Of a DNA stretch of 27,500 nucleotides, positions 9,594-18,935 are shown piece after piece. This DNA comes from Chara braunii (Eukaryota; Streptophyta; Charophyceae; Charales; Characeae), in the NCBI GenBank assembly GCA_003427395.1, contig BFEA01000174.1, positions 1,304,943 to 1,332,442 on the forward strand. The letters are read 5' to 3'. The notes beneath the pieces were generated by a model that ran no database searches, had not been told where the DNA came from, and saw only the letters and a program-made list of their open reading frames with translations. The stretch's first letter is position 1; the number at the start of each line of letters is the position of its first letter. The translations under genes and the position numbers were made by a program.

Positions 9594-10247
9594 TCACTCC
9601 ACTGCTTGAGCATGCGCCACTGACTCCTCCTCTCGCCGCGCCAAGGCCTTCCGGCCTCCCCTAGTCGTGATAGCCTCCCTTGGTTCTGGATCCCTCGCCC
9701 TCTTACTCCTTCGCCTCCTCTCGACCCTGGGCTCTGGCCTCTCAGGCTCTGGCTGTAGAAACGCCAGTCGCAACTGAGCGTGACAGTCCTCCCAATCTCT
9801 TGCCCTATCTCGGATGTGCCTCGCCACTGGCCTCTCTGCCCTTCAGGTCCAAAGGAGCAATGTCTGCATCCACTCCTCCTGCGCAATTCCTTGATCACGC
9901 AGGTTGGGATGAACTCCTCTGCATTGCCTTCCTCCAATCGGATAGGCAGGCCATCGCGCCCCTTCGGCGAAGCCCTCAGCCTCTGCCTCTGGCCAGGTCA
10001 ATGGCTCCTCACGGATATGTGCGAAAGGCTCCTCGAAACGTCCAGCTCCCCTCACATTTCGTATCATCTCGAAAGTGGTCCATCCTCTCCGTGTCGCATG
10101 ACCCTGATAGGCGTCCAAGAAGAGCTCTATGTTATCATCGTCAAAGACAGGCGTAGACTCCCTCCTGAATGGCCTGTGCTGGTCGTCCCCTCCAGAAGGT
10201 CCGAGAGGTCTCTGTCGTGGTCGTGCATCCTTCCCGCCCCTCTTCAT
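9594..10247 (-). pseudogene. Downstream gag-like gene, N-terminal capsid-like segment
   Basis: The start is best placed at the ATG at 10245-10247 (MKRGGKDARPRQRP). After a basic N-terminus comes VFDDDNIELFLDAYQGHATR and GWTTFEMIR, the pattern of a gag capsid N-terminal helix bundle. The frame then shifts. A NAEEFIP segment is read near 9930 in one frame, and RHIRDRARDWEDCHAQLRLAF then follows within 9594-9827 in another, with an Arg/Glu-rich tail. It lies about 200 bp after the end of pol, on the same strand. It is clearly gag-like but different from the gag upstream of pol (15549-17466). It could be a native extra ORF of this family or the remains of a second element. Confidence 0.65.
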
Positions 10248-10453
10248 GACTATCTTCGAAAAGTCAGATCTGCACAACAGGCAAGAGAGAGCAAACAGGC
10301 ACACAGTAGAGTCAACAAGTAGGTCCATCAGATCTACAACGAGCATTCCCTTAATCTAGACACAGATATCCCTTTTACCCTTCTTTCTAGTCTAACCAGA
10401 CCATGCGACACTTTTAGACAAGCGTTTATCCTAAGGGGTATAGAGCTATTTAC

Positions 10454-10690
10454 CTATTCCCTGACCATAAATTTCTTCAACCTTGTCCCTGACACCCAAT
10501 CCTTCCATTCAGTTTCATCCAACTCCTCGATCTGGTAGGCTCCAAACTCGCCGCATCGCACGATCCTATAGGGTCCCAACCACCATTTACCGAACTTCCT
10601 TCACCATTGCTTTTCCAAAGAAGAATCGTACAGCAACACGACGTCCCCAACTGCCAATGGTTCCTTTCGCACTCGCACCATCTCATCTCA
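10454..10690 (-). pseudogene. Integrase C-terminal GPY/F module
   Basis: In the frame ending at the TAG at 10454-10456 one reads KFGKWWLGPYRIVRCGEFGA, then YQIEELDETEWKDW and RLKKFMVRE. This matches the GPY/F module that follows the catalytic core in many gypsy integrases. An in-frame stop lies just upstream of KFGKWW, near 10617. No chromodomain follows. The segment upstream (EPLAVGDVVLLYDSS, near 10630-10680) is the usual linker and is in frame after allowing for that stop. Confidence 0.7.
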
Positions 10691-10799
10691 CCTCATCTTA
10701 TACTCCATGCGGCTCCTTTCCACCTGATTGGAGACCTCCCATATCCTTTCTTCAGCAGCACCCACCTGTCGTGCCCGAATATCGAGCAACTCTAGGTCT

Positions 10800-11336
10800 T
10801 CAGGTCTTCAGGAAACTTTCTATGGGAAAGGTGGCATGCCTCCCATACCACAAAGTGGCTGGCATGTACTTAGTAGTCCTCTTCACTGTGACATTCTCAA
10901 CGAAGAGGGTTGCTCGCAAGAACTTCGACCATTGACCGGATCTACCTTTTGTCCACTTAGCTAGGAGATTCGTGATAGTACTATGTCCCCTTTTTACTGG
11001 TGCGTTCACTTGAGGATGTGCCGTGGTAGTATAATTCGCCACCACGCCATATCTTGCAAGCAAAGTTTGTACCTCTTTGCAGGTGAACTCTGATCCTCGA
11101 TCCATCACAAATTTCTTGACGAAAGGGTAGTGTAGGTAATACTCTTCGATGGAGCTTGCCAAAACTGAGCCGGTCTTCGTGCGAATGACCCGACCGTCCA
11201 CAAACCCAGTAAGGTTGTCTCGCGCATTGAAAATATAGTTATACCCGTTCTCCCCAAGTGACATGAAGAGTAGATCTGTCTTGGCAACCTTGGGTGTGAG
11301 GGTTCCCCTGACCTCAACGCCGATCTCTCTTGGCAA
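10800..11336 (-). pseudogene. Integrase catalytic core with catalytic Glu replaced by Lys
   Basis: A 178-residue open frame. The DDE fold is recognisable from TDLLFMSLGENGYNYIFNAR (Asp21), KFVMDRGSEFTC (Asp79), and HPQVNAPVKRGHSTITNLL. Spacing from Asp79 is exactly 35 residues to position 115, where the catalytic Glu belongs, but the codon at 10992-10994 reads AAA (Lys). One transition from GAA would explain it. The core is otherwise close to full length. The first ~15 residues are out of register with the upstream zinc finger because of frameshifts around 11300-11384. Confidence 0.85.
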
Positions 11337-11638
11337 GGTACACAGGACTGGCAGTATTTGATGACCATGTCCAACATTCCACTCTAGTAATATAACTCGT
11401 TTATCTTAGCGTACGTGGCATTTACCCCTCTGTGCCCTCCTGCTATGCCAACGTGCAATGCTGCGATAATATCGATCTGTCGGTTCCTCCCACATACAAT
11501 TCGCTTGGGATTCCCGACTTGTATCTTTATAAACAAATGGTCATTTCTTACTACATAGAGATGCCTCATCTTCTGTGCCTTGGCACGTGCATCTTTATCC
11601 CTCATCTCACAGGATATGAGTAGCCCCAATTCAAGGTA
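11300..11638 (-). pseudogene. Integrase N-terminal HHCC zinc finger
   Basis: The frame 11629-11384 contains GRNRQIDIIAALHVGIAGGH, with His residues spaced HX6H, then RGVNATYAKINELYY. After a frameshift near 11380 the frame 11377-11105 supplies YCQSCVPCQE with the CX2C pair. Together these form the HHCC zinc-binding domain that precedes the integrase core. Upstream, YLELGLLI reads right up to the MITE insertion, which separates it from the end of the RNase H frame. Confidence 0.78.
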
Positions 11639-11646
11639 GATCCCAT
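11639..11646. repeat. Target-site duplication, left copy (GATCCCAT)
   Basis: GATCCCAT here and GATCCCGT at 12207-12214 flank the insertion, with 7 of 8 bases matching. Joining the flanks once restores an uninterrupted pol reading frame through the site. Confidence 0.75.
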
Positions 11647-12206
11647 CTGTTTAACCGTTTGAACGCCGTGAACGCGCATTCACGTTCAAATGTGCGTTTG
11701 AACGCGGATTGCGCGTTCGCGTTCAAAATTGAACGGCGTTCAATTATTATTATTATTATTATTGTTTTTTAAATTATTTTAATGCTTAAAAATAACTTTT
11801 TTTTTCTGATTTTTTTTTATGAGTTCTGTATGATTGTGAGGTAAATGCCTCTTAATTTTGGAGTCATTTTGCTAAGGCAAAAAAAAAAAAAAAATCGTCA
11901 AAGATGGCGGTGTCAAATCGTGTTCGCTCATTAATTTCAATTATTTTTCTACTTTTTTTTATTTTCTGTTTTCTATTTTCTTTTCCAATTTGGTAACGAA
12001 TTTAGATGTAATGCTCGGGCAAATGTCGTTTATTTTATTTTTCTTCATAACATATTTGTTTTTCGAAATTTTTTGAGGGTTTTTTTTTTTTTTTTTTTTT
12101 TCCCGCGGAATGGAATTCTGCGTTCGGTCCCGTTTATTGAACGCGCATGCATTCCGTTCAATTTCTGAACGAAAAACCCGCGTTCAATGAACGCGCGGCT
12201 TCACAG
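11647..12206. mobile_element. MITE-like non-autonomous DNA transposon inside pol
   Basis: A 560-bp A/T-rich segment with GC-rich ends separates RNase H from integrase. The ends are inverted: CTGTTTAACCG on the left and, on the opposite strand at the right, CTGTGAAGCCG. Both terminal ~100 bp are packed with GAACGCG / TTGAACG motifs in opposite orientations, giving subterminal inverted repeats. The interior has an ATT microsatellite (11744-11763), an A run (about 11879-11896) and a T run (about 12080-12102), and no open frame. The 8-bp duplication suggests a hAT-type element; the ends are not a textbook hAT terminus, so the superfamily is tentative. Confidence 0.75.
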
Positions 12207-13133
12207 GATCCCGTCATATTCCTCCGCACGAAACGCTTCCTTAGTCTCTCCTTCCTCAAACTCATCATCCTGTCTTTCAGGCACAAAATCCTCACTTTCA
12301 GCCGGATTCAATGAGGCTCTTCGATCGAAATCCCCTTGCAGAAGCGTGTTCGAAAGGAGGTATAATCCTCCCATCAACTGCTCGTGTTTCTCTACTTGAG
12401 TAGGGCCCTCCTCTATCGTCCTCACTTCTTCCGCCAAACTATGTGTACCTGCCAGTGCCAATTCCATCATCCAGTGAACGTCCTCGCTTCCCCATGGGTC
12501 CTCCTCCTGAAAGGGCTTGAGGACTAACTCCGCCTTTTGCGCGTACCCCCTAGGTGCTAGCCATATGGGGTGACTAATACAATTAAGCACTCGCAAGGAC
12601 CATTCGTTTATTTGGAGGCGAACGTCCTCTTCTTGGTCCAAGAACCCATCAACTGGTGGAGTGTGTTCTACCGACTCCTGATCTGGTCTGTCCCAGTTGA
12701 TCCGACTCAAACCATCTGCTTTGTTCTTGTCCCACGGAATTCTTTCCAGCTCAAAGTTAAACATCCAAATGTACGCTAACCATCTTGCGACGGTTGGGTC
12801 AGATGGAGTATAAGTCTTCAGGGAACAGGCAAGCGCAGTGGGGTCCACTCTCAATATGAACCTCCTGCCGAAGACATAGTTCCAGAAGATCCTTAGGCAG
12901 TGGAGTACAACAAGCGTCTCCTTTTTAAATTGAGAGTAGTTCCTCTCAGTCGTATTAAGTGTTCGACTCTCGAATCTTAGCGGCCTCTCCTTTTCTTCAG
13001 CATCTGCCTGAACCAGGACACCTCCTAGGGCAGTTGGTCCACCGTCCGTCTCGATGATGAATGACTTCACCTCTGTAACCTCGTAGTTCGGCGCCCCTAA
13101 CACCAAGCCTCTTTCCTTGAACTCCCCCTTCAT
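12201..13133 (-). pseudogene. RNase H domain and downstream linker of pol
   Basis: A 310-residue open frame. Residues 25-145 are the RT-associated RNase H fold: IIETDGGPTALGGVLV (Asp30), FESRTLNTTERNYSQFKKE (Glu72), ILRVDPTALA (Asp97) and RIPWDKNKADGLSR (Asp140). All four acidic positions are present. Residues 150-310 are an acidic linker ending DEFEEGE and EEYDGI, cut by the MITE at 12206. It would degrade the RNA strand of the RNA:DNA hybrid. This is the best preserved part of pol. Confidence 0.87.
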
Positions 13134-13138
13134 TCTCT

Positions 13139-13498
13139 TTACAACCTCTTCCTAATCCTCACCCCAAACCCATTCCTGATCCTGACGCACCAGCTTTCGC
13201 AAATGCTCATCTTGGCAGCAAAGCTTTTCACGAAACTCCTCCAAAATCCACAAGTTCCGAGGAAGCTCCTCATATCTGTTATCGAGCGGAAGGGTACCGA
13301 CCACTCGATGATCTTGTCTGTTTTCTTCACATCTGGACTCCGACCACTCTCATTACAAACAAACCCCAAGATGGTAGCTTCCCTCATGCAATGCTTGGAT
13401 TTTGGGCCACTTGCCGTAAGGTTGTACTCTTCCAACAAGCTCAGAACCCGATCAAGGTTCTCAATATGCCTCCAGACGAAACGCCTTACTCCAGACAT
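13139..13498 (-). pseudogene. Reverse transcriptase thumb/connection segment
   Basis: 119 residues continue RT after the palm: RHIENLDRVLSLLEEYNLTA, SKHCMREATILGFVCNESGR, then SITDMRSFLGTCGFWRSFVK. The last motif matches the usual RSFLGxxGFYRxFI segment of Ty3/gypsy RT. The final ~20 residues (CVRIRNGFGVRIRKRL) are out of frame or repeated junk before the RNase H frame starts at 13133. Confidence 0.78.
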
Positions 13499-13746
13499 TA
13501 TTCGTCTTCCTCTCTCTCTCTCGGGCCGTTGACCACCGAGTCATCAATATAAGGCTGGGTGATGTGCGGACTGACCGTCTGCATGACTCTAATCATATGT
13601 TTTTGCACCATCGCCACTGCATAGGTCCAACCTTGAGGGGTTACATTCATATGAATTAGCCCTCTTGGCGTATGCATTACTGTTACTGGCCTATCCGGCC
13701 AGTACACAGGAAACTGGTCATATATAGAATAAAGGTCTATAAGCAA
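13498..13746 (-). pseudogene. Reverse transcriptase palm with YIDD active site
   Basis: 82 residues carry LIDLYSIYDQFPV (motif A, with its Asp) and HTPRGLIHMNVTPQGWTYAV (the usual PFGLxNAPxxF region, where QGW replaces FGL-type residues). PHITQPYIDDSVV (residues 66-69) holds both catalytic Asps of motif C. Stops and shifts between 13746 and 13831 separate it from the fingers segment. Confidence 0.85.
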
Positions 13747-14241
13747 GATTATATGCCTCCCTGCTCATGACTCTCACAATGCGTCCACGTTTAGCAATCC
13801 TCCCGCATTTCGCACTGTTACGGCATTTAGTCATTGCAAGTCCTGTACCCATCTCAGCGTCTCATTCGGCTTAATGAAGCAAAACCAAGGGGAAGCATAC
13901 GGTCCGCTGGAGTAGCGAGCAACGTGCGTGCGCATCTTTCCATCTAGGTAGTCCACCACCATCTTTTCCTCGTTAGGGTTAGGATATCACGCGCCTCTTA
14001 GATTCCATGACTCATGTGGGACGGTGTGGATCTGAATCATCGGGATCTTGTCCACATCCAGCCTCTCACGCTGATCGTTATTATAGGCGTATGTGCGATG
14101 CCTCTTTTTCATTAACCCCACCATCAAAGCCTTTTCTTGGGGTGAAAGGAAGTCAGGCTCTCCAATTATCAGCTTCCCTTCGTTCTCATCATTTATTCGG
14201 CATGGACCACTCGATGTCTGCTCCCGCATGTGCCGTATCAA
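13746..14241 (-). pseudogene. Reverse transcriptase fingers segment
   Basis: The frame from 14241 reads DKIPMIQIHTVPHESWNLRG. After a shift near 13987 it continues YPNPNEEKMVVDYLDGKMRT, then YSSGPYASPWFCFIKP and RWVQDLQ, followed by an in-frame TGA at 13831-13833. The order matches the RT N-terminus, including the SPWF and RxVxDLQxLN motifs. Confidence 0.77.
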
Positions 14242-14384
14242 TCCTCGTTCCCACTAGTAATAGGCCTCCTCATCCTCAGTAACGAGCACGAGCATTGGGC
14301 GACACTTCTTATCTACCGTCTTGTACCGCCTTTGGGAGCCCTGCTTAAGTCGTCCCCTAAAACAGGTCGGCTTATTGTTTGTGC

Positions 14385-14726
14385 CTAAGCCATCGCAGGA
14401 CCTCCTCTCGTACTTGGAAGTCGGTAGATTAGTTTCACCTCTCCTGGTTGAGGGATTTCTAGAACTTGCTCCCTCAACGCCTTAATCGCCTCTGGATCCG
14501 CCATACCATGTGTTGTCACCACTTCCATGACTTTATTCACATCAGTGAGGCTCAGTGATAGACAACACTTCGGCCCCTCTTTCCTCCTCAGACGTCTCCC
14601 AGAGCCTTTGCCGCTCGTTCTCAGATTCCTCATAAGTGAACGAGTCGAGGTTAGGCCTATTCCTTCCACTCCCTGGCCCTGTATTCCGGCAGGTGATAAC
14701 CTCATAATTCCCACAACCCGGATCAC
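14385..14726 (-). pseudogene. Protease-RT linker segment
   Basis: The first half of this 113-residue frame is out of register with protease. From about residue 57 it reads SLSLTDVNKVMEVVTTHGMA and EAIKALREQVLEIPQPGEV, in frame only after a shift near 14570. It looks like the conserved spacer between protease and RT in this family. I can assign no catalytic role. Confidence 0.55.
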
Positions 14727-15147
14727 TTATCAGCAAGATCATTGTCCCGTCATGCTTATTGAAAATCAGAGTCTCTATCCTGCACAGGAACGATCTCCCC
14801 AAGAGTATAGGATGATCAACGTCTAGCATGACAAAGAAGCAAACCCTCATCCACACTCTGCAGATCTCCACAATCACGTTGAATGTCGTGCCGCAAAAGA
14901 CCGTCTTGCAATTAGCGCCATGCAGTACCCCGTGGTCCGAGCGGTCGACCTCCAATCCCAACATAATCGCATCCCTTTCCCGGATGATATTCATCTCAGC
15001 GCCTGTGTCCACCATCGCAACACACTTCTGGTCCCTCACCACCAAGTCCACCAAACCACACGCCACACATTTCCAGTCCATCCTCGTTCCTGCTTCCGTC
15101 CACTCTACTTCCCTTGGTAGGATTGTACTCAGATGAACATTAGGCAC
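14542..15147 (-). pseudogene. Retropepsin-type aspartic protease
   Basis: 201 residues read from a valine codon at 15147 because the true frame continues upstream through a TAG. MVDTGAEMNII (DTGA at 47-50) is the catalytic motif, and HPILLGRSF (114-118) is the flap-distal ILLGR motif of retropepsins. The C-terminal half (NYEVITCRNTGPGS, then an acidic SENERQR tail) is linker. It would cleave the Gag-Pol precursor as a homodimer. The catalytic Asp is intact. Confidence 0.85.
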
Positions 15148-15168
15148 CGACCTTCGCGAAAGCCGTCC

Positions 15169-15456
15169 CTATAGGCTATCTAGGAGCCTTGGGGCGGACG
15201 CCATAATATCCTTCAAATTCATAAGGTCATTATGACCCTCCAGGAGCCTGTCCACTATTCTTTCTACGTCAAAACCCTCTTCTAGCCGAACCGCGTATTT
15301 CTGCCTTTTAGGCACGCTGTCGCACTGGCTCGGCTCGACTTCCTCTTGAAACCCTCTCTTCCTGGTTCTTAACTCCGCTCGTCGATCTTCCTCTTGCCGG
15401 AGCCTTTCACCCTCTTCATCGCCATCCTCTTCTTCCTCTTCCGGGACCTCCACCAC
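15169..15456 (-). pseudogene. Acidic gag-protease linker
   Basis: 95 residues start with a Glu-rich stretch, then Arg/Glu-rich sequence, then KYAVRLEEGFDVERIVDRLL and HNDLMNLKDIMASAPRLLDS, ending in TAG at 15169-15171. The stop is in frame with the protease entry, so a single base change separates the two. No catalytic motif is seen. Confidence 0.65.
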
Positions 15457-15548
15457 TTCTTTCCTGCGCTCGGGCTCAGGTTCCCTTCGAGGGGTGCCTG
15501 ACTAGGCGCCTGGTTGGGCACTTGACTGGCACCGGCCTTGCTCTGGCC

Positions 15549-17466
15549 TCAGGTTCGTGCCGCCTGTGGCACTCTCCCATGTGAAGTGGGGGACCTATAG
15601 GTCATCCCCGACCTAGGGCCTGACCCTGTCGTCCGAACCCCAGGATACCCCTGCTGCCCTGGCGCCGATTCAGGTCCGGATTCGTAGAGGAAGACTACAG
15701 GGAGGTTGGCCTTCCACTCCTGGGTCTCGTTACAGAAGTCTTTCAACCTTTCCTCATACCTACTCACCTTTTCCAGCAAATCCTCCATCCTCTCCTAGAT
15801 GGTTATGGCCGACTCTCTCATCTCTCCTAATTCCTCATCATCCGGCTCAACGACTATTGACTCTTCCTCTATAGTCCCCGCCTTTAGTCGCTGAGTCACG
15901 TCCTCATTCTCCTCCACCATCTCCTCGACCCTTATCGCCGAGCCCTGCCTTTCTTGCCATAATCTGAACATTATCGGAGGTGCTGGCCCTGCCGCTGCTC
16001 GCCTAAGGGCCTCTTGCCAGACCCCACCCGGAGTCTTTGGGTCAATATACCTTCCGAGCTTATCGTATATGTCCCCATTTATTGGTGGAAATCAGTCCGG
16101 AGACCTCGTCATCCCGCCGTTGTTGGCAAAATCGTATGGTGTGACCTATAATGCCACAATGTCGCCAAATGGCATTCCATCAATCAAAGTGGGGCCTTCC
16201 ATATCCTTGGCCCCCTTCCTGACCACTTTGGTTGCCTTGACCCTGGCCTCCCTGGCCATTCCATCCTCCACCACGGCCTCTGCCATTTCGCCCTTGTCCT
16301 CATCCTCCACCTCCTTGTCTACCTTGGCCTCTGCTGCCATTCCCCTGTCCACCCTGTCCTTGGTTCCCCCCTCCTGCCACGCTAGCCTGCGATGCTTGCT
16401 GCATGGGTGAAGGCTGGGTTGCAAATCGCCCTTGAGCTGTCGGAAAGCTTGGTGGCCCTGCACTTGCTGGCGATCCCGCATAGGGCACCATCTGTCCTGG
16501 GGAAACTTGGCCTTCTCCCCATGAGTTGTAGGGGTTACAAATGGGCCAGGGTGCCATTGGGCAGAAGGGCGGCCACTGTCCGTATGGCAATGGTGGCCCT
16601 ATTTGTGAAGGCACTGACGACATAGATGAGCCAGCGATATTGGTCGATGGCGTTACAGTCGCTTGCGGGATCTGCCATTTTCCAGAGCTCTGCCCTCCTA
16701 GCAATAAATTGCGCTGCTTGCGCTGCACCTTAGTGAGGGCCTGATATCCCGTCTCCTCCTCTCCATAGTCTTCCTGCTCGACTTCCTCTCCTACACCCTC
16801 TTTCCCCTGACCTTGGACGATGGTCATCACCTTCCTCTGTTCTATCTGGTCTTTGGTAATCCCCAATTCTGATAAAACATCCGATACAACCTTCTTCATA
16901 TCTGGGGCTTTCGTAGTCCCCACTCCTTTGTCAATCGTAGCCCAGGTAAGCTTTTAACCTCCCCCTCCTTTGCTTGTAAGCTCCTAGGCCTCCGAAGATT
17001 TGAACAATCCGTGGAAGATGGCACACTGTTCCTCTTCCGAAATCCCTGGGACCTTTCTCGCCTTCTTCTTAAAGTCATCGGCCAGCGCCCCAACGGCGGT
17101 GTAGTCATTCTTGTTAACGACTTCCAGATCTGCCGCCATTAGCAGCCCATCACCCAACCGATATTTCCTCTGCATCCCATCTTTAAATCGCGACCAACCG
17201 TCATTTGATGCCGCTATAACCTTCTTGACTTCTTCGTGAAGACCATGGTATATGTACTTCAAGATACACTGAAACTTCACCACGTCCGCTACTCCAACCA
17301 TCGCCTACTCGACCAACTCGAGCCAATCCGGGACCCGCTCTCCCTTAAACAAGAAGGTTTCAACTTTCAAAACACTACCACGAGCCAGATCTCGCTGATC
17401 CAAAGCCTCGACCAAGTCGTCGAGTGTTATCTTGTTCCCGCCATCGACAGAATTGGCTTCAGCCAT
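15549..17466 (-). pseudogene. gag: gag, broken
   Basis: The start is the ATG at 17464-17466 (MAEANSVDGGNKITLDDLVE). Capsid-like sequence follows: KVETFLFKGERVPDWLELVE, an in-frame TAG at 17305-17307, then VVKFQCILKYIYHGLHEEVK, DGWSRFKDGMQRKYRLGDGL and FKKKARKVPGISEEE. Two more in-frame stops (near 16986 and 16943) precede DMKKVVSDVLSELGITKDQI and a Pro/Gly/Gln-rich region. After a frameshift near 16300 comes the zinc-knuckle remnant, then an acidic stretch and MEDLLEKVSRYEERLKDF at 15788-15549. Gag would form the virus-like particle and package element RNA. Separate stops and shifts make it non-functional. Confidence 0.8.
16126..16167 (-). pseudogene. gag zinc knuckle with first Cys lost
   Basis: The frame reads WRHCGIIGHTIRFC, the nucleocapsid CX2CX4HX4C pattern with the first Cys read as Trp (TGG at 16165-16167, one base from TGC). 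It is followed by QQRRDDEVSGLIS. It is too short and too broken to show as a long open frame, but fits the position between the Gly-rich region and the acidic C-terminus of gag. Confidence 0.75.
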
Positions 17467-17812
17467 TTCATCAGGCCTTTTGAGTCAGAACCCCTGATAA
17501 GAAAAAGAAGCAATCACTCCATTTAGCAACTAATCGACTTTGTAATACCATTACTGACTTAAACCTTACTTAGCCTACCCATATGACCACCAACTTAAAA
17601 TCACCATTTTTCCAACCTGGACAGGGACTAGCTTTACCTCAAGTTCCGGATTATTCCTGTCCTAGGGGTAATCTCTTAATCTTAACCGGACTCTTCCAAG
17701 AGTAATCCTTCAAACAATTCACATCTTATATAAATCAAATCACATGTTGTTTTACCTAGATCGCCCATCTACCCTTAGCCTGAGTCCGATATCTTCAGGA
17801 CCTCAAAGATGA
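17467..17812 (-). other. 5' leader between primer-binding site and gag
   Basis: About 345 bp with no open frame of note, A/T-rich from 17520 to 17760. This is where a packaging signal would be expected, but none is recognisable. Confidence 0.5.
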
Positions 17813-17832
17813 GATCCCCGGCAACGGCACCA
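17813..17832 (-). promoter_or_regulatory. Primer-binding site, tRNA-Asp type
   Basis: The minus strand reads TGGTGCCGTTGCCGGGGATC. This is the complement of a tRNA 3' end with CCA and differs at one base from the TGGCGCCGTTGCCGGGGA site I know from plant Athila/Tat-type gypsy elements, attributed to tRNA-Asp. It begins 2 nt after the LTR terminus (GACA, 17835-17838 on the plus strand as TGTC). It fixes the minus-strand orientation and the 5' LTR boundary. Confidence 0.85.
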
Positions 17833-18295
17833 CCTGTCGAGCGCATCGGTCCGGCACCGCACAGGGCAGCGCGGGACCCTCCCGACCGCGTCACACAAGA
17901 GTTGGTCTAAATCCTCGTCGCGAATATACATGGAGCTTCCGCAAGCCGCTCTGGCCGAGTGCACCAGCCATACCTCCAGCAGGCCCCTACGACAGGATAG
18001 GGTCTTACCTCCACCTTACGGGAGTTGTCACCTCCCTTCGGTTGGCATATCCCCGCCGAGCTACCAGTCCACAGTATGAAAGCTGATCAGTTGCAATCGC
18101 ATAGGTGGGCCAGCCGAGGGCGTTTCTCGTTCGTTGTAGCATAGGGGGTACGCGCGGTATTATGCCTCTATCGAACCCGCGCGAGAACCGACATCTTGGG
18201 GGGCTGAGGTCCCAAGCGCGACTCCTCGTCGGTCGACTAGGACGCATCCCACACACACCACGCGCGCACCACTCTAAAAAACATAAAAATAAAAT

Positions 18296-18316
18296 ACACA
18301 CACACACACACACACA
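18296..18316. repeat. (CA)n microsatellite in LTR copy B
   Basis: An uninterrupted CA run, longer than its counterpart at 472-484. Confidence 0.85.
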
Positions 18317-18904
18317 TCAAACAACGAGACATCACTCCTAGTCTCTTCAGTAGTCATCCCATAACCTTCTGATACGGAAATCGGATAGTCGACGTGCGCG
18401 AGACTTTGTATAAAACCGCGCGGAAGCAGGGCCTACTCATATCGACAAGCAATGCAAACGTACGCAAGCGGTCACAATGATGGCGTACTATGTAGTACCC
18501 ATACTCATGCGGCCCTCGTTAATCTCGAGAGTCGCATTCGACACTCAAGTGTCGGCTGACACGCGCCTTGAGGGAATAATCTCTCGACGCTGGACAACCG
18601 CCGAGTGCGATTGAGAATCACACCCTTTTCTGCACCCTGCAGAGAGTGGGTGGTACACAGGTTCGTACCTGTGGTGGCAATCGTCTCTTATGACCCTGGA
18701 GACCAGCTCCTTCACCTAGGGTCTGGCGAGATGGTCAAGGGGTTTGATTTTGACGGCTGCCACGGACTACAACGTCCAACTATAAAATTCTAAAAAGCAA
18801 AAGGTTGAAAAAATGATCCCCCTCTTCTTTCAACGCACGATCTTTTTAACCCTTACTCGCGGTCCCAGTAGGCCGCGCGAAACACTCAAGACATATTTAT
18901 TTAC

Positions 18905-18931
<27 letters not shown>
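18905..18931. repeat. (TA)n microsatellite in LTR copy B
   Basis: A TA run of 27 bp, about twice its counterpart at 1074-1086. Confidence 0.85.

Positions 18932-18935
<4 letters not shown>

Larger units (their letters stand above)
10454..15456 (-). pseudogene. pol: pol polyprotein, broken (protease, RT, RNase H, integrase)
   Basis: The segment carries retropepsin, reverse transcriptase, RNase H and integrase modules in Ty3/gypsy order, described in separate entries. The reading frame runs 15456 to about 14570 with one in-frame TAG (15169-15171), then shifts at least five times before the terminator at 10454-10456. A MITE-like insertion at 11647-12206 separates RNase H from integrase. Pol would process the polyprotein, copy element RNA to DNA and integrate it; this copy cannot do so. 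Confidence 0.85.

Noticed and set aside
8608-10359. Several long plus-strand open frames (up to 248 codons)
   Set aside because: They mirror the minus-strand gag-like gene, whose high third-position GC suppresses stops on the other strand; their translations show no domain.
12187-12779. Plus-strand frames over RNase H
   Set aside because: They overlap a clear RNase H domain on the minus strand.
14007-16744. Plus-strand frames across protease and gag
   Set aside because: Shadows of recognisable minus-strand protease and gag sequence.
17813-17832. tRNA gene
   Set aside because: Only the 3'-end complement is present; no anticodon arm or D arm lies next to it, so it is a primer-binding site.
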